DNA of 64,000 nt from Riptortus pedestris (Eukaryota; Arthropoda; Insecta; Hemiptera; Alydidae), in NCBI GenBank assembly GCA_019009955.1, contig CM032229.1:192400001-192464000 (forward strand). Direction: 5' to 3'. Positions 22,214 to 32,936 of this stretch are shown here, piece after piece. The notes below the pieces were generated by a model that had not been told where the DNA came from, ran no database searches, and saw only the letters and a program-made list of their open reading frames with translations. Each line of letters opens with the position of its first letter. Positions within the stretch are counted from its first letter, which is position 1. The translations under genes were made by a program, and so were the position numbers.

Positions 22214-23154
22214 GTAGAAGTGAAAACTCCTTTAGCTTTGATCGCTCAATTTTGGCATTGCTGAGAAATTTTTTTTACGAAGTCTTATTTTAAAAATATT
22301 TTTAGTTATTTATCAATAAGTAACAGTTATGTTCTATTTTACATGAAAAAATGAAAGGCCAAAAATAAAAGTGATAAAAAAAAAATAATGTACCACGAAT
22401 TGTTTTATTTATCAATATAAAATACTATACATAATTATTTCAGTTATTTTACATAAAAGAAAAAAATTACATTTCAGAATTATTACAAATGCTTTACAAA
22501 AATAAGTTAAGTACACTCAGAAAAATCAATTTCTATCCATAATTTCAACAACTCTTGCACCATCATCACTGCCAGCATCATCACCAATTTCTAAAACTGA
22601 TACAATCGGTATATGGTAGCTAAAGTAGGATACAAACAGTTTTGATTCGAATTTATTTAAATATCGGAATTTATTTAAATATTCGAATTTATTTATTAAA
22701 ATATTCGAATTTATTTAAACTTCGGATTAAAATATCTATGAAAGTAAAAATGGTAGATATATAGTATCTGTAAACGAAATGATGCTGGTTTTGTCCTCTT
22801 TAAAATGGTATGCGAACGAAAACTCTAGCTAATTTGGTTCAGGATTTATGAAGAAAAGAAGCTCTTTTAGCTTTGAATTGAGTACTAGCGGTGGCGGTGG
22901 CGGTGTCGCGATTTCATACTTTTTTCCTCTCCCGCAAATGCTTCATTACGGGGTGTACAACGTGCCTAAAGAAGTTTTCACTTCAATTGTAAATAAACTA
23001 TCAAATGATTAGGTTATAAAATACCATATGATTTTATTTCTAAACCTTAGTACTAGCGGTGGCGGTGGCGGTGTCGCGATTTCATACTTTTTTCCTCTCC
23101 CGCAAATGCTTCCTTACGGGGTGCACAACGTGCCTAAAGAAGTTTTCACTTCAA
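22214..23154. repeat. Unclassified repeat with a duplicated 105-bp end
   Basis: A block beginning AGTACTAGCGGTGGCGGTGG occurs at about 22886-22985 and again at about 23049-23154, with three or so differences. The inverse of its end (GAAGTGAAAACTTCTTTAGG) resembles GAAGTGAAAACTCCTTTAGC at 22217-22236. This suggests short terminal inverted repeats of a DNA transposon whose right end is present twice. Three near-identical TTATTTAAATATTCGAATTT-like units lie at about 22650-22720. No transposase was recognised. Confidence 0.5.
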
Positions 23155-23408
23155 AAAATATTACACTTCTTACTCCAAATGAGGAAGATGAGGAGAGATT
23201 TGTGCGTTGGGCAGTACTTATAAATGCCAACAGTTCTTTTCATTGATGAAAGTTAATAAATGAAAACATCGTACAAGGCTGATTGACGATAATTTGAAAA
23301 ATTCTTTTCGTCTTTGTATCAGTGGAATTAATCCAAACATCGATGGATTAGTTTCCCAATTTCAAGCTCATTGATTTCGGTGTAGCTATTTTATAATTAT
23401 AATGTTGT

Positions 23409-23590
23409 GGCAAACCTAGAGTGGCGATTTCGATTCTTGCCTGGGCAAAGGAAATTATTTAGTGACGAAATTCATTAAATAATATCCTAAAATCCCACCC
23501 TGGCTAGAAAGGGTGGTAACCTGTAGATAACCCGTCCCAATTAGCCTGAGTTGCAAAAGGTGGACGTTAATAAATAATAATAATAATAAT
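23409..23590 (+). mobile_element. tRNA-derived SINE, 5' truncated, with target duplication
   Basis: It runs from GGCAAACCTAGAGTGGCGAT, a B-box-like head (TTCGATTCTTGCC), through TCCCACCCTGGCTAGAAAGG and CCTGTAGATAACCCGTCCC to a tail of TAA repeats. ATAATGTTGT stands on both sides (23399-23408 and 23591-23600). The empty site is seen intact in the related repeat at 32095, which confirms the boundaries. Confidence 0.85.
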
Positions 23591-23810
23591 ATAATGTTGT
23601 ACCTATTTTTTTCATTTCATTTTGTTATTTTAATAAACTGTGTTATAATTATACTGTCGTATAATTTCATGTCTGATATCTATCGTTAAAAATTTTGAAA
23701 ATTACTTTAAAATGTACTACTTTTAAAAGCGGCCCTCGAACGTATTTGCAGACTAAAGTTTGACCAACAGTATGTCAAAGGTTGCACACACCTGGTGTAG
23801 GTCATAGATC
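23591..23810 (+). repeat. Dispersed repeat F (interrupted by SINE)
   Basis: The sequence from 23368 to 23398 and from 23591 to about 23810 matches 32025-32300 (ATTTCATGTCTGATATCTAT, CGAACGTATTTGCAGACTAA, GGTGTAGG). No coding capacity. Class unknown. Confidence 0.7.
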
Positions 23811-23924
23811 AAATGAATATTTCAAAGCAAGGTCGTCAAATCTTAAATAATGACATCATCTCACACGAATTTGCTCTATCTTGCATAATAAAGGTCACAT
23901 GAAAAAAAACAACAAAAAAACAAA

Positions 23925-24076
23925 AAAAAAACAGAATTGATATATAGGATTAGAATAAAGAGGTTCATGATATAACAGATTATTATAAATATGAAATTGG
24001 CAGTAGTGGGGGTTTACTGAAGCCGAAAACAATAAAATCCAAATATCTCGGTTAATATTTATGATAAGGAATATAT
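23925..24076 (+). mobile_element. Family A, left part of a copy split by an LTR
   Basis: GGCAGTAGTGGGGGTTTACTG and AAATATCTCGGTTAATATTT lead to the LTR junction at 24077. The continuation after the LTR, at 25411-25548, reads ATAACATTTATAG, AATAAGATTGGTGC, TAACGGAGATATTTTG and CCGCCTTAAGGTAAATCTGC. Confidence 0.75.
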
Positions 24077-24230
24077 TGTTGAGAAAACTACGCATATGAA
24101 AAATTAAACGGAGGTTAATCACATATTTAAGAAGTACGAAGTAGATCAAAGGAACCGACAGATGGTCTAGCCTGGTCCCGACAATACCCGAGGTGTCTAG
24201 ATAATTCCCTTTTGAAGTTTACTGCCCGGC

Positions 24231-24262
24231 TATAAAAGCGGCTCAGCTCGCCCCGAGAGTTA
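24231..24262 (+). promoter_or_regulatory. LTR core promoter (TATA box and initiator)
   Basis: CTATAAAAGCGGC is followed 26-30 bases later by GAGAGTTAGTTTG. All LTR copies keep this arrangement: TATAAA/TATATAAG and then CAGTTAGT or TCAGT (2534, 12584, 18533, 40371 and 57493 on the plus strand, inverted at 10905 and 41870). Conservation and spacing suggest that transcription starts in the CAGTTAGT segment. Confidence 0.65.
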
Positions 24263-24591
24263 GTTTGTTCTCAGCTCTCTTCAAGAGATTAACAGTGCGT
24301 TCAGTGCAGCTTTAGTGAACAGTGCGTTTTAGTTGCAGTGCGGTAAAGTGTTTTATGTGAGAGTCTTGCTCCGTGTTTATGTAAAGACCAGTATAGTGCC
24401 GTGTTTAAGTATAGGACAATGCAGTGCCGTTATCTTTGCGAAGATCAGTAAAGTAACAACAGACTGTGCAGTAACAAGAACAGTGAAGCTATCAGTGCAT
24501 ATTGTGAGTAGTAGTTAAGAATAATTAACCATGTGTGTAGTTCATTATTAAATGAATTGTGCAGTGATAAAAACTCTGAAGGTAGTGTGTG

Positions 24592-24709
24592 TTAGCAGAT
24601 TTCCCTTAAGGTAAATCAGCTATTTGAAAAATTTCTTCAAATGTCCATCGATCCTACCCAGGAGATGACGAAAATGAGGTCCGTTCAAAATTATATACAT
24701 ATATCTATA

Positions 24710-24785
<76 letters not shown>

Positions 24786-24992
24786 TGTTAACGCTCTAGC
24801 GGTCGCAATTCTTGTTTGATCATTACCAAACTCGGAAATTAATCGTTTTATGTAAAAAGGAAGATCAAGTTCGTTAATGGCTGAAATCGGACCAGTGGGA
24901 GGGGGCGGGGGGTTTAGAGGGGGGGATTTTTGAAAATTCAAAATATCTCCGTTATTATGCGTCGGATCGAAAAATTGTATAGAATAAATCTT
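24592..24992 (-). mobile_element. Family A nested in the LTR (3' half and core)
   Basis: It starts TTAGCAGATTTCCCTTAAGG; (TA)n extends over about 24715-24782; then come GCTCTAGCGGTCGCAATTC and the G-rich run at about 24898-24925. It continues without a break into the 5' half up to 25343 and is listed in two parts only for reading. Confidence 0.88.
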
Positions 24993-25343
24993 ATTGCAAA
25001 TTAAATTTACTATAAATATTATTCAATACATTTATTCTTTATCTTGAATATTACCCGAGATATTTGCATTTGTATTCTGCGTGTGGTCACCAGTAGGCTA
25101 CGTTCGAACTTTCCGACGAGAGCTCTGGCGGCCGTTTCTATAACTATTCGTCCCTCGTGAATAGGTTTAGAGGTTAGGTCAACTGTTTTTTGGGGTTAGA
25201 AACTACTGGGTTATTACGCCCTAAATAATGTTTTAGGTTTAGAGGTTTCTTACTACTACAGATGTTATTAGGCAGATTTCTCTATTGTAAAACTTCACGT
25301 GGGAAATCTGCATAGTTTACGCAGCCCCTGAGTGACAGACTTT
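24993..25343 (-). mobile_element. Family A nested in the LTR (5' half)
   Basis: This is the spacer variant with GAGCTCTGGCGGCCGTTTCT, as in the copy at 7006, then GGGAAATCTGCATAGTTTAC and GCCCCTGAGTGACAGAC. A stretch at about 25170-25240 (GTCAACTGTTTTTTGGGG) is absent from the copy at 7006. Confidence 0.85.
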
Positions 25344-25888
25344 TTAATTTTGCAATCCAAAAGAACTCTAATAAACAACGTTTATTACTGATTTAGTAAT
25401 AAACGTGACAATAGGTATAGAATAACATTTATAGATCATTCAATTTGAAATAAGATTGGTGCTTTACAATCTTTCAATCTGTCGTATAGTAACGGAGATA
25501 TTTTGTATCTTCAAAATACCGCCTTAAGGTAAATCTGCAAAAAATAAGTTAGACCTAAGAGTTTAGTTTATTTAAATAACAATATTCATTAAAATTTAAT
25601 TGTATTTCTTTATTACTTCGGAATTTGCATTACTCCCCCCCCCCCGCTTCGAAATATTTGGTAAGTAATGAGTTGTCGAACAAAGCTGTAACTAGGAAGT
25701 TGGAGCTGAGAGTAGGATATTGGGTCGGCGGTGGCTGTGGTCTAGAGTCGATTCGCAATAATCTAGTTTGAATAATGGCTGAATCGATTAGTCAGCCTCG
25801 ATTAGTTCAACTTCCTAATCTTCTTGGCAAGAGTTTAATCTCAGCGGAGCCTACCGTACAGGCGCATTTCCTCAAACGCTCAGTCACA

Positions 25889-26207
<319 letters not shown>

Positions 26208-26309
26208 ATTTTTTTTTATCCTTCTCTGCCCCCGCTTTACCTTAAGGCTGCCCTTATACAAGCGGTATTTTTCTAATTTCTTTATAAAAAAAGTTGTTTT
26301 TTTTTGTGT

Positions 26310-26406
26310 TAATAAAATTAGCTTTTGTTTTAAACATAATATTATTAGATTCAATATCCTAATCGCTTGAAATATCATGCAGGGCAAAGTATGTTGTGTC
26401 CGCTAG
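26310..26406 (+). mobile_element. Helitron 3' end fragment
   Basis: TTTTAAACATAATATTATTA, GCTTGAAATATCATGCAGGG and the terminus CCGCTAG followed by T match the end of the Helitron at 28512-28875. CTAG at 26403-26406 followed by T is the canonical Helitron 3' end. Confidence 0.72.
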
Positions 26407-26444
26407 TATATATGGTGTGTATATATATATAATTTTGGGGTCCA

Positions 26445-26668
26445 GGTTAGCCATGTTAGTTAAAATTTGACCTTAATCTCATATGGTAAACCTAGAGTTC
26501 GATTCCCGTCTGGGCAATAGGAATTAAAATAGTGATGAACTCATTAAATAAAATACTTAGTCCCACCCTGGATAGATAATGGTAGTAGTTTGTAGATAGC
26601 CCGTACAAAATTCGCCTTATTGATAGTTGCAAAAACTGGACAATGATTAATAAATAAAATTTAAATGA
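26445..26668 (+). mobile_element. tRNA-derived SINE, near full length
   Basis: GGTCCAGGTTAGCCATGTTA, a long head with AATCTCATATGGTAAACC, GAGTTCGATTCCCGTCTGGG (B-box-like), TCCCACCCTGGATAG and a tail AATAAATAAA. The head resembles tRNA box A/box B spacing, so it is probably transcribed by RNA polymerase III. Confidence 0.75.
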
Positions 26669-27356
26669 AATCACTTTGATTCATATCATGTTAAGAAAGA
26701 CAAATACCTGTTACCCATCTGGCAAGAGGAGTGCACGCCCTTCCCCCCACCGATTTGAACGAAAATGTTTTACTGTTCAGTACCTAAAGAAAAACAAATT
26801 ATGTTAAAGGGAAAGTTTCACTTTCGTCTCGTTTCTTTTTTTAACTTGAATTCCTGAGAATGTATCTCCTCGGTAGCGACTCTTTTTTATTTCTTGTTTC
26901 TAGGGATTTATTTAATATTAATAAATAAATAAAAAGTAGTGCGTTTCATATTAAATGATATTCGAATGCTTTCTGTCAAAAATATAATTTTATAAGGAAA
27001 TATTTAATGCTATACAAGAAATATATTATTTTTGCGCCTAGAGCTAGAAAATTTTAAATATCTTGATTAATCGTAAATTAAAATAAAAAAAATGAACGGG
27101 CAAAGTAACATAAAAATGTTTAAAAATACTATTCAAATATCTGCGTTAATATTGATAATTGTTATGCCCTTATGTATTCGATTAATAATATATTTCTTGT
27201 ATAATATTAAATATTTCCTTATATCAATTATAATTTTGACAGAAAGCATTCGAGCTTTCGTTAAATATGTGGAACATGCTAAAAATTAAGAACGTTTTTT
27301 TTTTTTATTTATTGATTAATATTAATTAAACACCCTATGAGCAAAAATGAAAAAAA

Positions 27357-27436
27357 AGTAATTGCTCCCGGCGAAATTCGACCTTGAGATCTTGTGATTA
27401 CAAAAAGAAGATACTATCACTGAGCCACCGATTCCC
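27357..27436 (-). mobile_element. tRNA-like sequence (SINE head or tRNA pseudogene)
   Basis: On the minus strand it reads GGAATCGGTGGCTCAGTGAT (box A-like GGCTCAGTGATAG) and later AAGGTCGAATTTCGCCGGGA (box B-like). The ends do not pair well enough for a working acceptor stem and the T loop is altered. It differs from the other SINE family in this window. Confidence 0.5.
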
Positions 27437-27814
27437 TTTGAAACACCTACCTTAACAATAGCCTCAATTCTTTCACAGAATTCGTTTTTCATTAAGTACT
27501 GAACACTAAAACATTTTCATTCAAATCGGTGAGGAGAAGGCCGTGTACTTTCCTTGTTAGTCTGTCGTAATATTGGCACAGACGAGGATGGGAGATGCCT
27601 CTCTCCAGGTCTGATTTCAGCCTTTGACGGGACACAGCATACCTTGCTTTAATTTCAATTCATCTTCAGGTAAGGTTCTTATTACCCGAGAAATAGGAAA
27701 CAGACACTCAGGTCATGTCATCAGGTCGTCACCAGCACCAACACTAGGGGCATATGCTTAGCTTACACGGGTTATCGCTGCTTGCTGTATTCTACACCTT
27801 GAACGATGCTACTC

Positions 27815-28432
27815 AAGAACTGGCGAAAAGGTCCCTTAGCTTAAACTAAGCAGGTATCGTTCGTGCAGGTATAACGAACTTATGATCTTATCTCACCACA
27901 TATATTCTATTTCTATGTATATAAAACGACATGTAGGGGGGGGTAGAGTTACTGAAGGCTGAAGAGTGTACGAAAACCAATACTTGACATACCAAAAAAA
28001 AAAAAAAAATGATGGAATAACAATTGTACATTATCAATATTCCAACAAGATTAGTTCTATAACTTTTTGCAACTCAGGCTAATAGGGACGAGTTATCAAC
28101 AGGTTACCACCCTTTTCTAGCTAGGGTGGGACTAAGGATGTTATTTAATGAATTTCGTTACTAAATAATTTTCTTTTCCCAGGCGAGAATCGAACTCGAC
28201 ACTGTAGGTTTGCCATGTGAGAACATTTTAAGATCCCGCTCATTAAAACCGAAATATTTTGAATTTTGAATGCCCCTCCCCTTTAACTCCCCATCCCCTG
28301 TCCGATTTAACCTATTAACGAGCTTCATCAGTGTTTTTGTATAAAACGTTTAAATATTGAGTTTGGTAGCAATCAAAGATAAATTTCGACCGCTAGAGCG
28401 TTATTAGGATATGGATATATATCTTTATATAT
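27815..28432 (+). mobile_element. Family A diverged copy, split by SINE and Helitron
   Basis: It reads AACTAAGCAGGTATCG, GCAGGTATAACGAACTTATG, a G8 run near 27937, CAACAAGATTAGTTCTATAA, then a SINE (28071-28228), then ATTTTAAGATCCCGCTCATT, ATTAACGAGCTTCATC and GACCGCTAGAGCG. A Helitron follows within the TA core; the family A 3' block resumes at 28962-29040 (TTTTGAACGGACATCATTTT). Confidence 0.65.
28071..28228 (-). mobile_element. tRNA-derived SINE
   Basis: It is the inverse of the SINE family: TTGCAACTCAGGCTAATAGG, ACAGGTTACCACCCTTTTCT, AGGCGAGAATCGAACTCGAC and TTTGCCATGTGAGA. It lies inside the family A copy between TATAACTTT and ATTTTAAGATCCC. Confidence 0.78.
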
Positions 28433-28439
28433 ATAAATC

Positions 28440-28510
<71 letters not shown>

Positions 28511-28511
28511 T

Positions 28512-28875
28512 TCTTTACCTATATAAATCTACTTTACGTGTGTATGTCACTAAACTCCTAAACGGCTGGACCAATTTGAATGAATTTTTTTGAACGCGTT
28601 TGCTGGGTGCGTCACATATCAGCCCGGCAGAGGGAGCAGGAGTGGGGGTCTTAAGTGAGGCCTAAAATTAAACTTAGCAATATTTCGTTTCCTATGGGTT
28701 TTGAGGCAAATATACACAGGCTATAAGGTGTTTATTATGTTATTTTGAGTAAAATATGTTATATTCACAAAGTATAATCGAGATATATTATAGTATATTT
28801 TGTTTTAAACATAACATTATTAAATTCAATATCGCTTGAAATATCATGCAGGACAACGTCTGCCGGGTGCGCCAG
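28512..28875 (+). mobile_element. Non-autonomous Helitron in a (TA)n core
   Basis: It starts TCTTTACCTATATAAATC and ends with GGACAACGTCTGCCGGGTGC then CCAG, a one-base change of CTAG, followed by T. CAACGTCTGCCGGGT is the 3' end known from many insect Helitrons. A second, similar start lies at 28433 (TCTTTATATATATAAATC), so an older start or a partial duplicate is possible. The flanks are TA repeats (28443-28500 and 28877-28948). Confidence 0.75.
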
Positions 28876-28877
28876 TG

Positions 28878-28951
<74 letters not shown>

Positions 28952-29039
28952 TGTGTGTATATGTATAATTTTGAACGGACATCATTTTCTTTACCATCTT
29001 CTAGGTAGGATTGATGGACGTTCGAATATTTGCATAGAA

Positions 29040-29375
29040 AAGCTCATTCTAGCCTCTAGTGAAGCCTGCAAAAAACGTCCCTGCATACAGATTTTCTGCA
29101 CTTGTCCGTATGAATATGGAAGTGGCGATGTTCGGAGGAATTGTGTGAATATTAGGATGGGCATATGCAGATGAGATGCTACTCTGATGGTGAAGCAAAT
29201 GGGATGCAGATATGATTAGCAATGCCAGTGACATCGACTCCAGCTGTAAGGACGATTAGCAGTCAACTCATTCACTAGTCGATAATCCTGCCTGAACCAA
29301 GTCGGTGTTCCAGTTCCATCATAGCAACTCAGTGCAGGCAGAGTGCGCCCTAACAGCACTGGTAACGTCACCTCT
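29040..29375 (-). other. Possible internal region of the LTR element
   Basis: A minus-strand frame is open over much of this stretch (29216-29413, for example YDGTGTPTWFRQDYRLVNEL) and lies just inside the LTR that begins at 29376. It could be the start of the internal region, but no gag or protease motif was recognised. Confidence 0.35.
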
Positions 29376-29450
29376 TGCTCAGAGTTTTTATCACTGCTCA
29401 ATTTATTAGACAATGCACTACAGACTTGGAAAATTATTCTTCACTACTAC

Positions 29451-30395
29451 AAAGCTGCAGAGCATTTCAGCCAGAGATCAAATACGGCAAGTGCAAAGGT
29501 TAGGGAAATACTGGGAAAAGGAAAGAGTGATTCCTGGGAAGCAAGAATAGCCCTATTTGATTCAATGGTGTCATCTACTCTTCTTTATGGAGCAGAGATT
29601 TGGGCTCCAAATTACCTGGACCTTGTGGAATCGGTACAGCTGAGGTTCTGAAAGTATTTGTATTCTTGGCCAAGAAGTACACCGAATTACGTAGTCCGTT
29701 TGGAAACAGGGCGAGCGCACTTAAATGTAGTTATATTTAAGAAAATTATTAATTTTTGTGTTAAACTGCTCTCAATGCCTGACCACCGACTTCCGTAAAA
29801 ATGTTTTCTAAAGCTGCTTAGTTTGCACAATAGGAAAAGCGACATAAAATATAATTGGGTGTCACAAGTAAAATTTATAGCAGGAAATAATTATGTTGAA
29901 GAATATTTTTTCGAATCTTTAAACCAACAAACTTTGCTAGCCAACAAGATCCCAATCATTGAAACAATCGTAAACAATCTCCATTCTGTAAACGTGGATA
30001 GAGTTCTTAACTCAAGTTACAGCCGAATATATAGAAGTATTTGTAGTTTTAACCATTCTCTCTCTGAGAATTATTTAACGTTCTACACAAACATAAATAA
30101 AATCAAACTTATCAGTCAAATAAGGATTTCCTCTAGCGAGTATTTAAAATTATCCTATAGAAACATGACTCAAATTATAAAAACTGGAGAGGTGTGTAAA
30201 TGGTGCCAAAAATATATTTACCTACATTTGAATCGTTTACTAATGTATTGCCCAGCTTTTACATGACACAGGGTAAAATTTCTTGAGAAATATATAGTGC
30301 CTCAAAGAGAATCATTGGTAAACATTCTGGATTACAACATTGAAACTAAAGTTAATGATATTTTTTGCCAAATAAATACCTACCTATCTATCTAT
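29451..30395 (+). pseudogene. 5'-truncated LINE inserted in the LTR
   Basis: It encodes an RT tail: GKSDSWEARIALFDSMVSS, TLLYGAEIWAPNYLDLVESV, then after frame changes RLETGRAHLNVVIFKKIINF, and a C-terminal part with CKWCQKYIYLHLNRLLMYCP, a Cys/His zinc-knuckle pattern. It ends in a CTAT-type microsatellite tail (AATAAATACC then TATCTATCTA). CTACTAC is duplicated on both sides (29444-29450 and 30396-30402). Stops and frameshifts show it is dead. The clade is Jockey/CR1-like. Confidence 0.78.
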
Positions 30396-30435
30396 CTACT
30401 ACTCACAATATGCTCTGATAACATTACTTCTCAAC

Positions 30436-31800
30436 TCACGTTCACGCGAATCTTACTGCACTGATCTTCACAAGAACACAGCTCTGCACTGATCTTCACA
30501 AGAACACAGCTCTGCACTGATCTTCACAAGAACACGGCACTGCACAGATCTTTACAAGAACACAGCTCTGCACTGATCTTCACAAGGACACAGCTCTGCA
30601 CTGATCTTCACAAGAACACAGCACTGCACTGATCTTCACCGGAACACGGCACTGGACTGATCTTCACAAGAACACGGCACTGCACTGATCTTCAACGGAA
30701 CACGGCACTGCACTGATCTTCACAAGAACACAGCACTGTAATGATCTTCACAAGACCACAGCTCTGCACTATCTTCACTAGAACACGGCACGGCACTGAT
30801 CTTCACTAGAACACAGCACGGCACTGATCTTCACTAGAACACGGCACTGCACTGATCTTCACAAGAACACGGCACTGCACTGATCTTCACAAAAACAATG
30901 CACTGCACTGATCTTCACAAGAACACGGCACTGCACTGATCTTCACAAGAACACGGCACTGCACTGATCTTCACAAGAACACGGCACTGCACTGATCTTC
31001 ACAAGAACACGGCACTGCACTGATCTTCACAAGAACACGGCACTGCACTGATCTTCACAAGAACACAGCACTGCACTGATCTTCACAAGAACACAGCTCT
31101 GCACTATCTTCACAAGAACACAGCTCTGCACTGATCTTCACAAGAACACAGCACTGCACTGATCTTCACAAGAACACAGCTCTGCACTGATCTTCACAAG
31201 AACACAGCTCTGCACTGATCTTCACAAGAACACGGCACTGCACAGATCTTTACAAGAACACAGCTCTGCACTGATCTTCATAAGGACACAGCTCTGCACT
31301 GATCTTCACCAGAACACGGCACTGGACTGATCTTCACATAAACACGGCACTGCACTGGTCTTCACAAGAACACAGCACTGCACTGATCTTCACAAGAACA
31401 CGGCACTGCACTGGTCTTCACCGGAACACGGCACTGCACTGATCTTCACATAAACACAGCTCTGCACTGATATTCACAAGAACACAGCTCTGCACTGATC
31501 TTCACAAGAACACAGCACTGCACTGATCTTCACAAGAACACAGCACTGCACTGATCTTCACAAGAACACGGCACTGGACTGATCTTCAACGGAACACGGC
31601 ACTGGACTGATCTTCACAAGAACACGGCACTGCACTGATCTTCAACGGAACACGGCACTGCACTGATCTTCACAAGAAGACGGCATTGCACTGATGTTCA
31701 CAGGAAATACGGTACTGCTCAGATGCACACATAAACACGGTACTGCACAGATATTCACTTAAACACGGCACTGCACAGATCTTCAGATAAAACACTGTAC
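30436..31800. repeat. 28-bp LTR-derived minisatellite, about 45 units
   Basis: The consensus unit is ACTGATCTTCACAAGAACAC plus GGCACTGC. Two main variants alternate in blocks: GGCACTGCAC and AGCTCTGCAC. The reverse complement (GTGCCGTGTTCTTGTGAAGA then TCAGTGCA) occurs once or twice in ordinary LTRs, for example at 2727 and 18735. Higher-order duplication is visible: the series with AGATCTTTACAAG at 30546 recurs at 31243. Confidence 0.9.
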
Positions 31801-32024
31801 CGTACTGAAACTGATGCTGTATTAGGAGCAGTGTTGTTCACTAGTAAGAGCAGTGAGAACTAACTAACCGTCGGACCTCTTTTATAGACGAGCAGGGAGA
31901 TCAAATAGAAAGGACCAAGACTGGTCTAGGCCCCAGACTGGCATGGCCTAGAGCACCCACCGGACCGCAGTAAGGTTTGATTCGGCGAGCGAAACATTAT
32001 GTCAAACAAGAGACAAAGTGTCTC

Positions 32025-32300
32025 ATTGATTTCGGTGTCGTTATTTAACTTTCGTTGTTTGTAATAATTCCAAATTTTACGATTTAATTATAATGTTGTG
32101 CCTATTTTTTTCATTTCATTTTGCTATTTTAATAAATTGTATTATAATTACATTGTCGCAATAATTTCATGTCTGATATCTATGGTTAAAAATTATGAAC
32201 ACTACTTTAAAATGCACTCCTTTTGAAAGCGGACCGCGAACGTATTTGCAGACTAAAGTTTGGCCCTCAGCATGCCAAAGGTCTGGTGTAGGACCTTCCT
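32025..32300 (+). repeat. Dispersed repeat F (uninterrupted copy)
   Basis: It shares ATTTCGGTGTCGTTATTTAA, TATAATGTTGTGCCTATTTT and GTCTGATATCTATGGTTAAA with 23368-23810 and lacks the SINE, so it shows the empty site. It starts near the LTR 5' end. Confidence 0.7.
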
Positions 32301-32439
32301 CCCTACTTCGTACTTCTTAAATACGTGATTAACTCTGCGTAATAATTCAAGTACACAGTTTCCGCAACAATATTAACTTATGGCAACATTAAACTGCGAA
32401 TATGCATGTATTTCTCATAATAAATAAATAAATGTCTCT

Positions 32440-32803
32440 TGAACAAATTTGTATTCAACCTTTTAGAATAAAGTGCTACACGATATAACAGCTTATTGTT
32501 AATATGGCATAATTAGGAGTGGAAGTTTACTGAAGGCTAAAAAAAAAATGTTTTCCAAATATATCGGATACTATTCTCGATAGATAAAACAGGTACATAA
32601 CAACTTTTATTGGTAATTAAATTTGCAATAATATTGATTCCTATACAATATTCCTAAAATCTCAGCCGTTAAGTCAGCTGTTTTAGCAGTGTTTTTAGTT
32701 TTGAATAAAACGCTTATTTATTGGCTAAAGATCAGAACATATCAGGTCATTATTCGAAAATCGCGTTGAGAGTACGCCCTTAATAGCTGACTTCCCTTAA
32801 GGG

Positions 32804-32805
<2 letters not shown>
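32440..32805 (+). mobile_element. Family A 3' part
   Basis: GGAGTGGAAGTTTACTGAAG, a decayed AATATTGATTCCTATACA, and the end CGCCCTTAATAGCTGACTTC with TTAAGGGAA. The core (TA)n is missing. A compound CA/TG/TA tract starts directly at the palindrome (32804). Confidence 0.6.
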
Positions 32806-32851
<46 letters not shown>

Positions 32852-32873
32852 TAAAGAATATATATATTGTGTG

Positions 32874-32935
<62 letters not shown>
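32804..32935. repeat. Compound (CA)n/(TG)n/(TA)n tract
   Basis: CA repeats (32804-32847), a short TA/TG stretch, then TA repeats (32885-32934). The CA and TG blocks could form a hairpin. It lies between two family A fragments of opposite orientation. Confidence 0.88.

Positions 32936-32936
<1 letters not shown>

Larger units (their letters stand above)
24077..25410 (+). mobile_element. Gypsy-type LTR carrying a family A insertion
   Basis: The LTR starts TGTTGAGAAAACTACGC and ends AAACGTGACA. Its sequence is broken at 24591 (after GTAGTGTGTG) and resumes near 25343 with TTTAATTTTGCAATCC; the intact copy at 40731 reads GTGTGTGTTTAATTTTGCAA. The intruder is the family A copy at 24592-25343. With that removed the LTR is about 580 bp. 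Confidence 0.88.
29376..32369 (-). mobile_element. Gypsy-type LTR with giant internal minisatellite
   Basis: The LTR 5' end is at 32369 (TTTCCGCAACA) and the truncated 3' part at 29376 (GAGTTTTTATCACTGCTCAA). Its length of about 3.0 kb, against 0.55-0.7 kb for other copies, comes from a 945-bp LINE insertion and a 28-bp repeat array. Within the LTR, 31720-31870 keeps the AACACTGTACCGTACTG region and CTTTTATAGACGAG, the inverted TATA box. 32025-32300 is an insertion of repeat F. Confidence 0.75.

Noticed and set aside
24592..25343. Canonical Helitron with TC start and CTRR end for family A
   Set aside because: The ends can be read as TCCGTC...CTAA, but the copy inserted in the LTR does not stand between A and T, so the canonical Helitron rule fails.
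27357..27436. Functional tRNA gene
   Set aside because: Box A and box B resemblance is present, but the acceptor ends do not pair and the anticodon arm cannot be drawn convincingly.
30436..31800. CRISPR-like array
   Set aside because: There are no unique spacers: units are contiguous 28-bp repeats derived from the LTR, in eukaryotic DNA.
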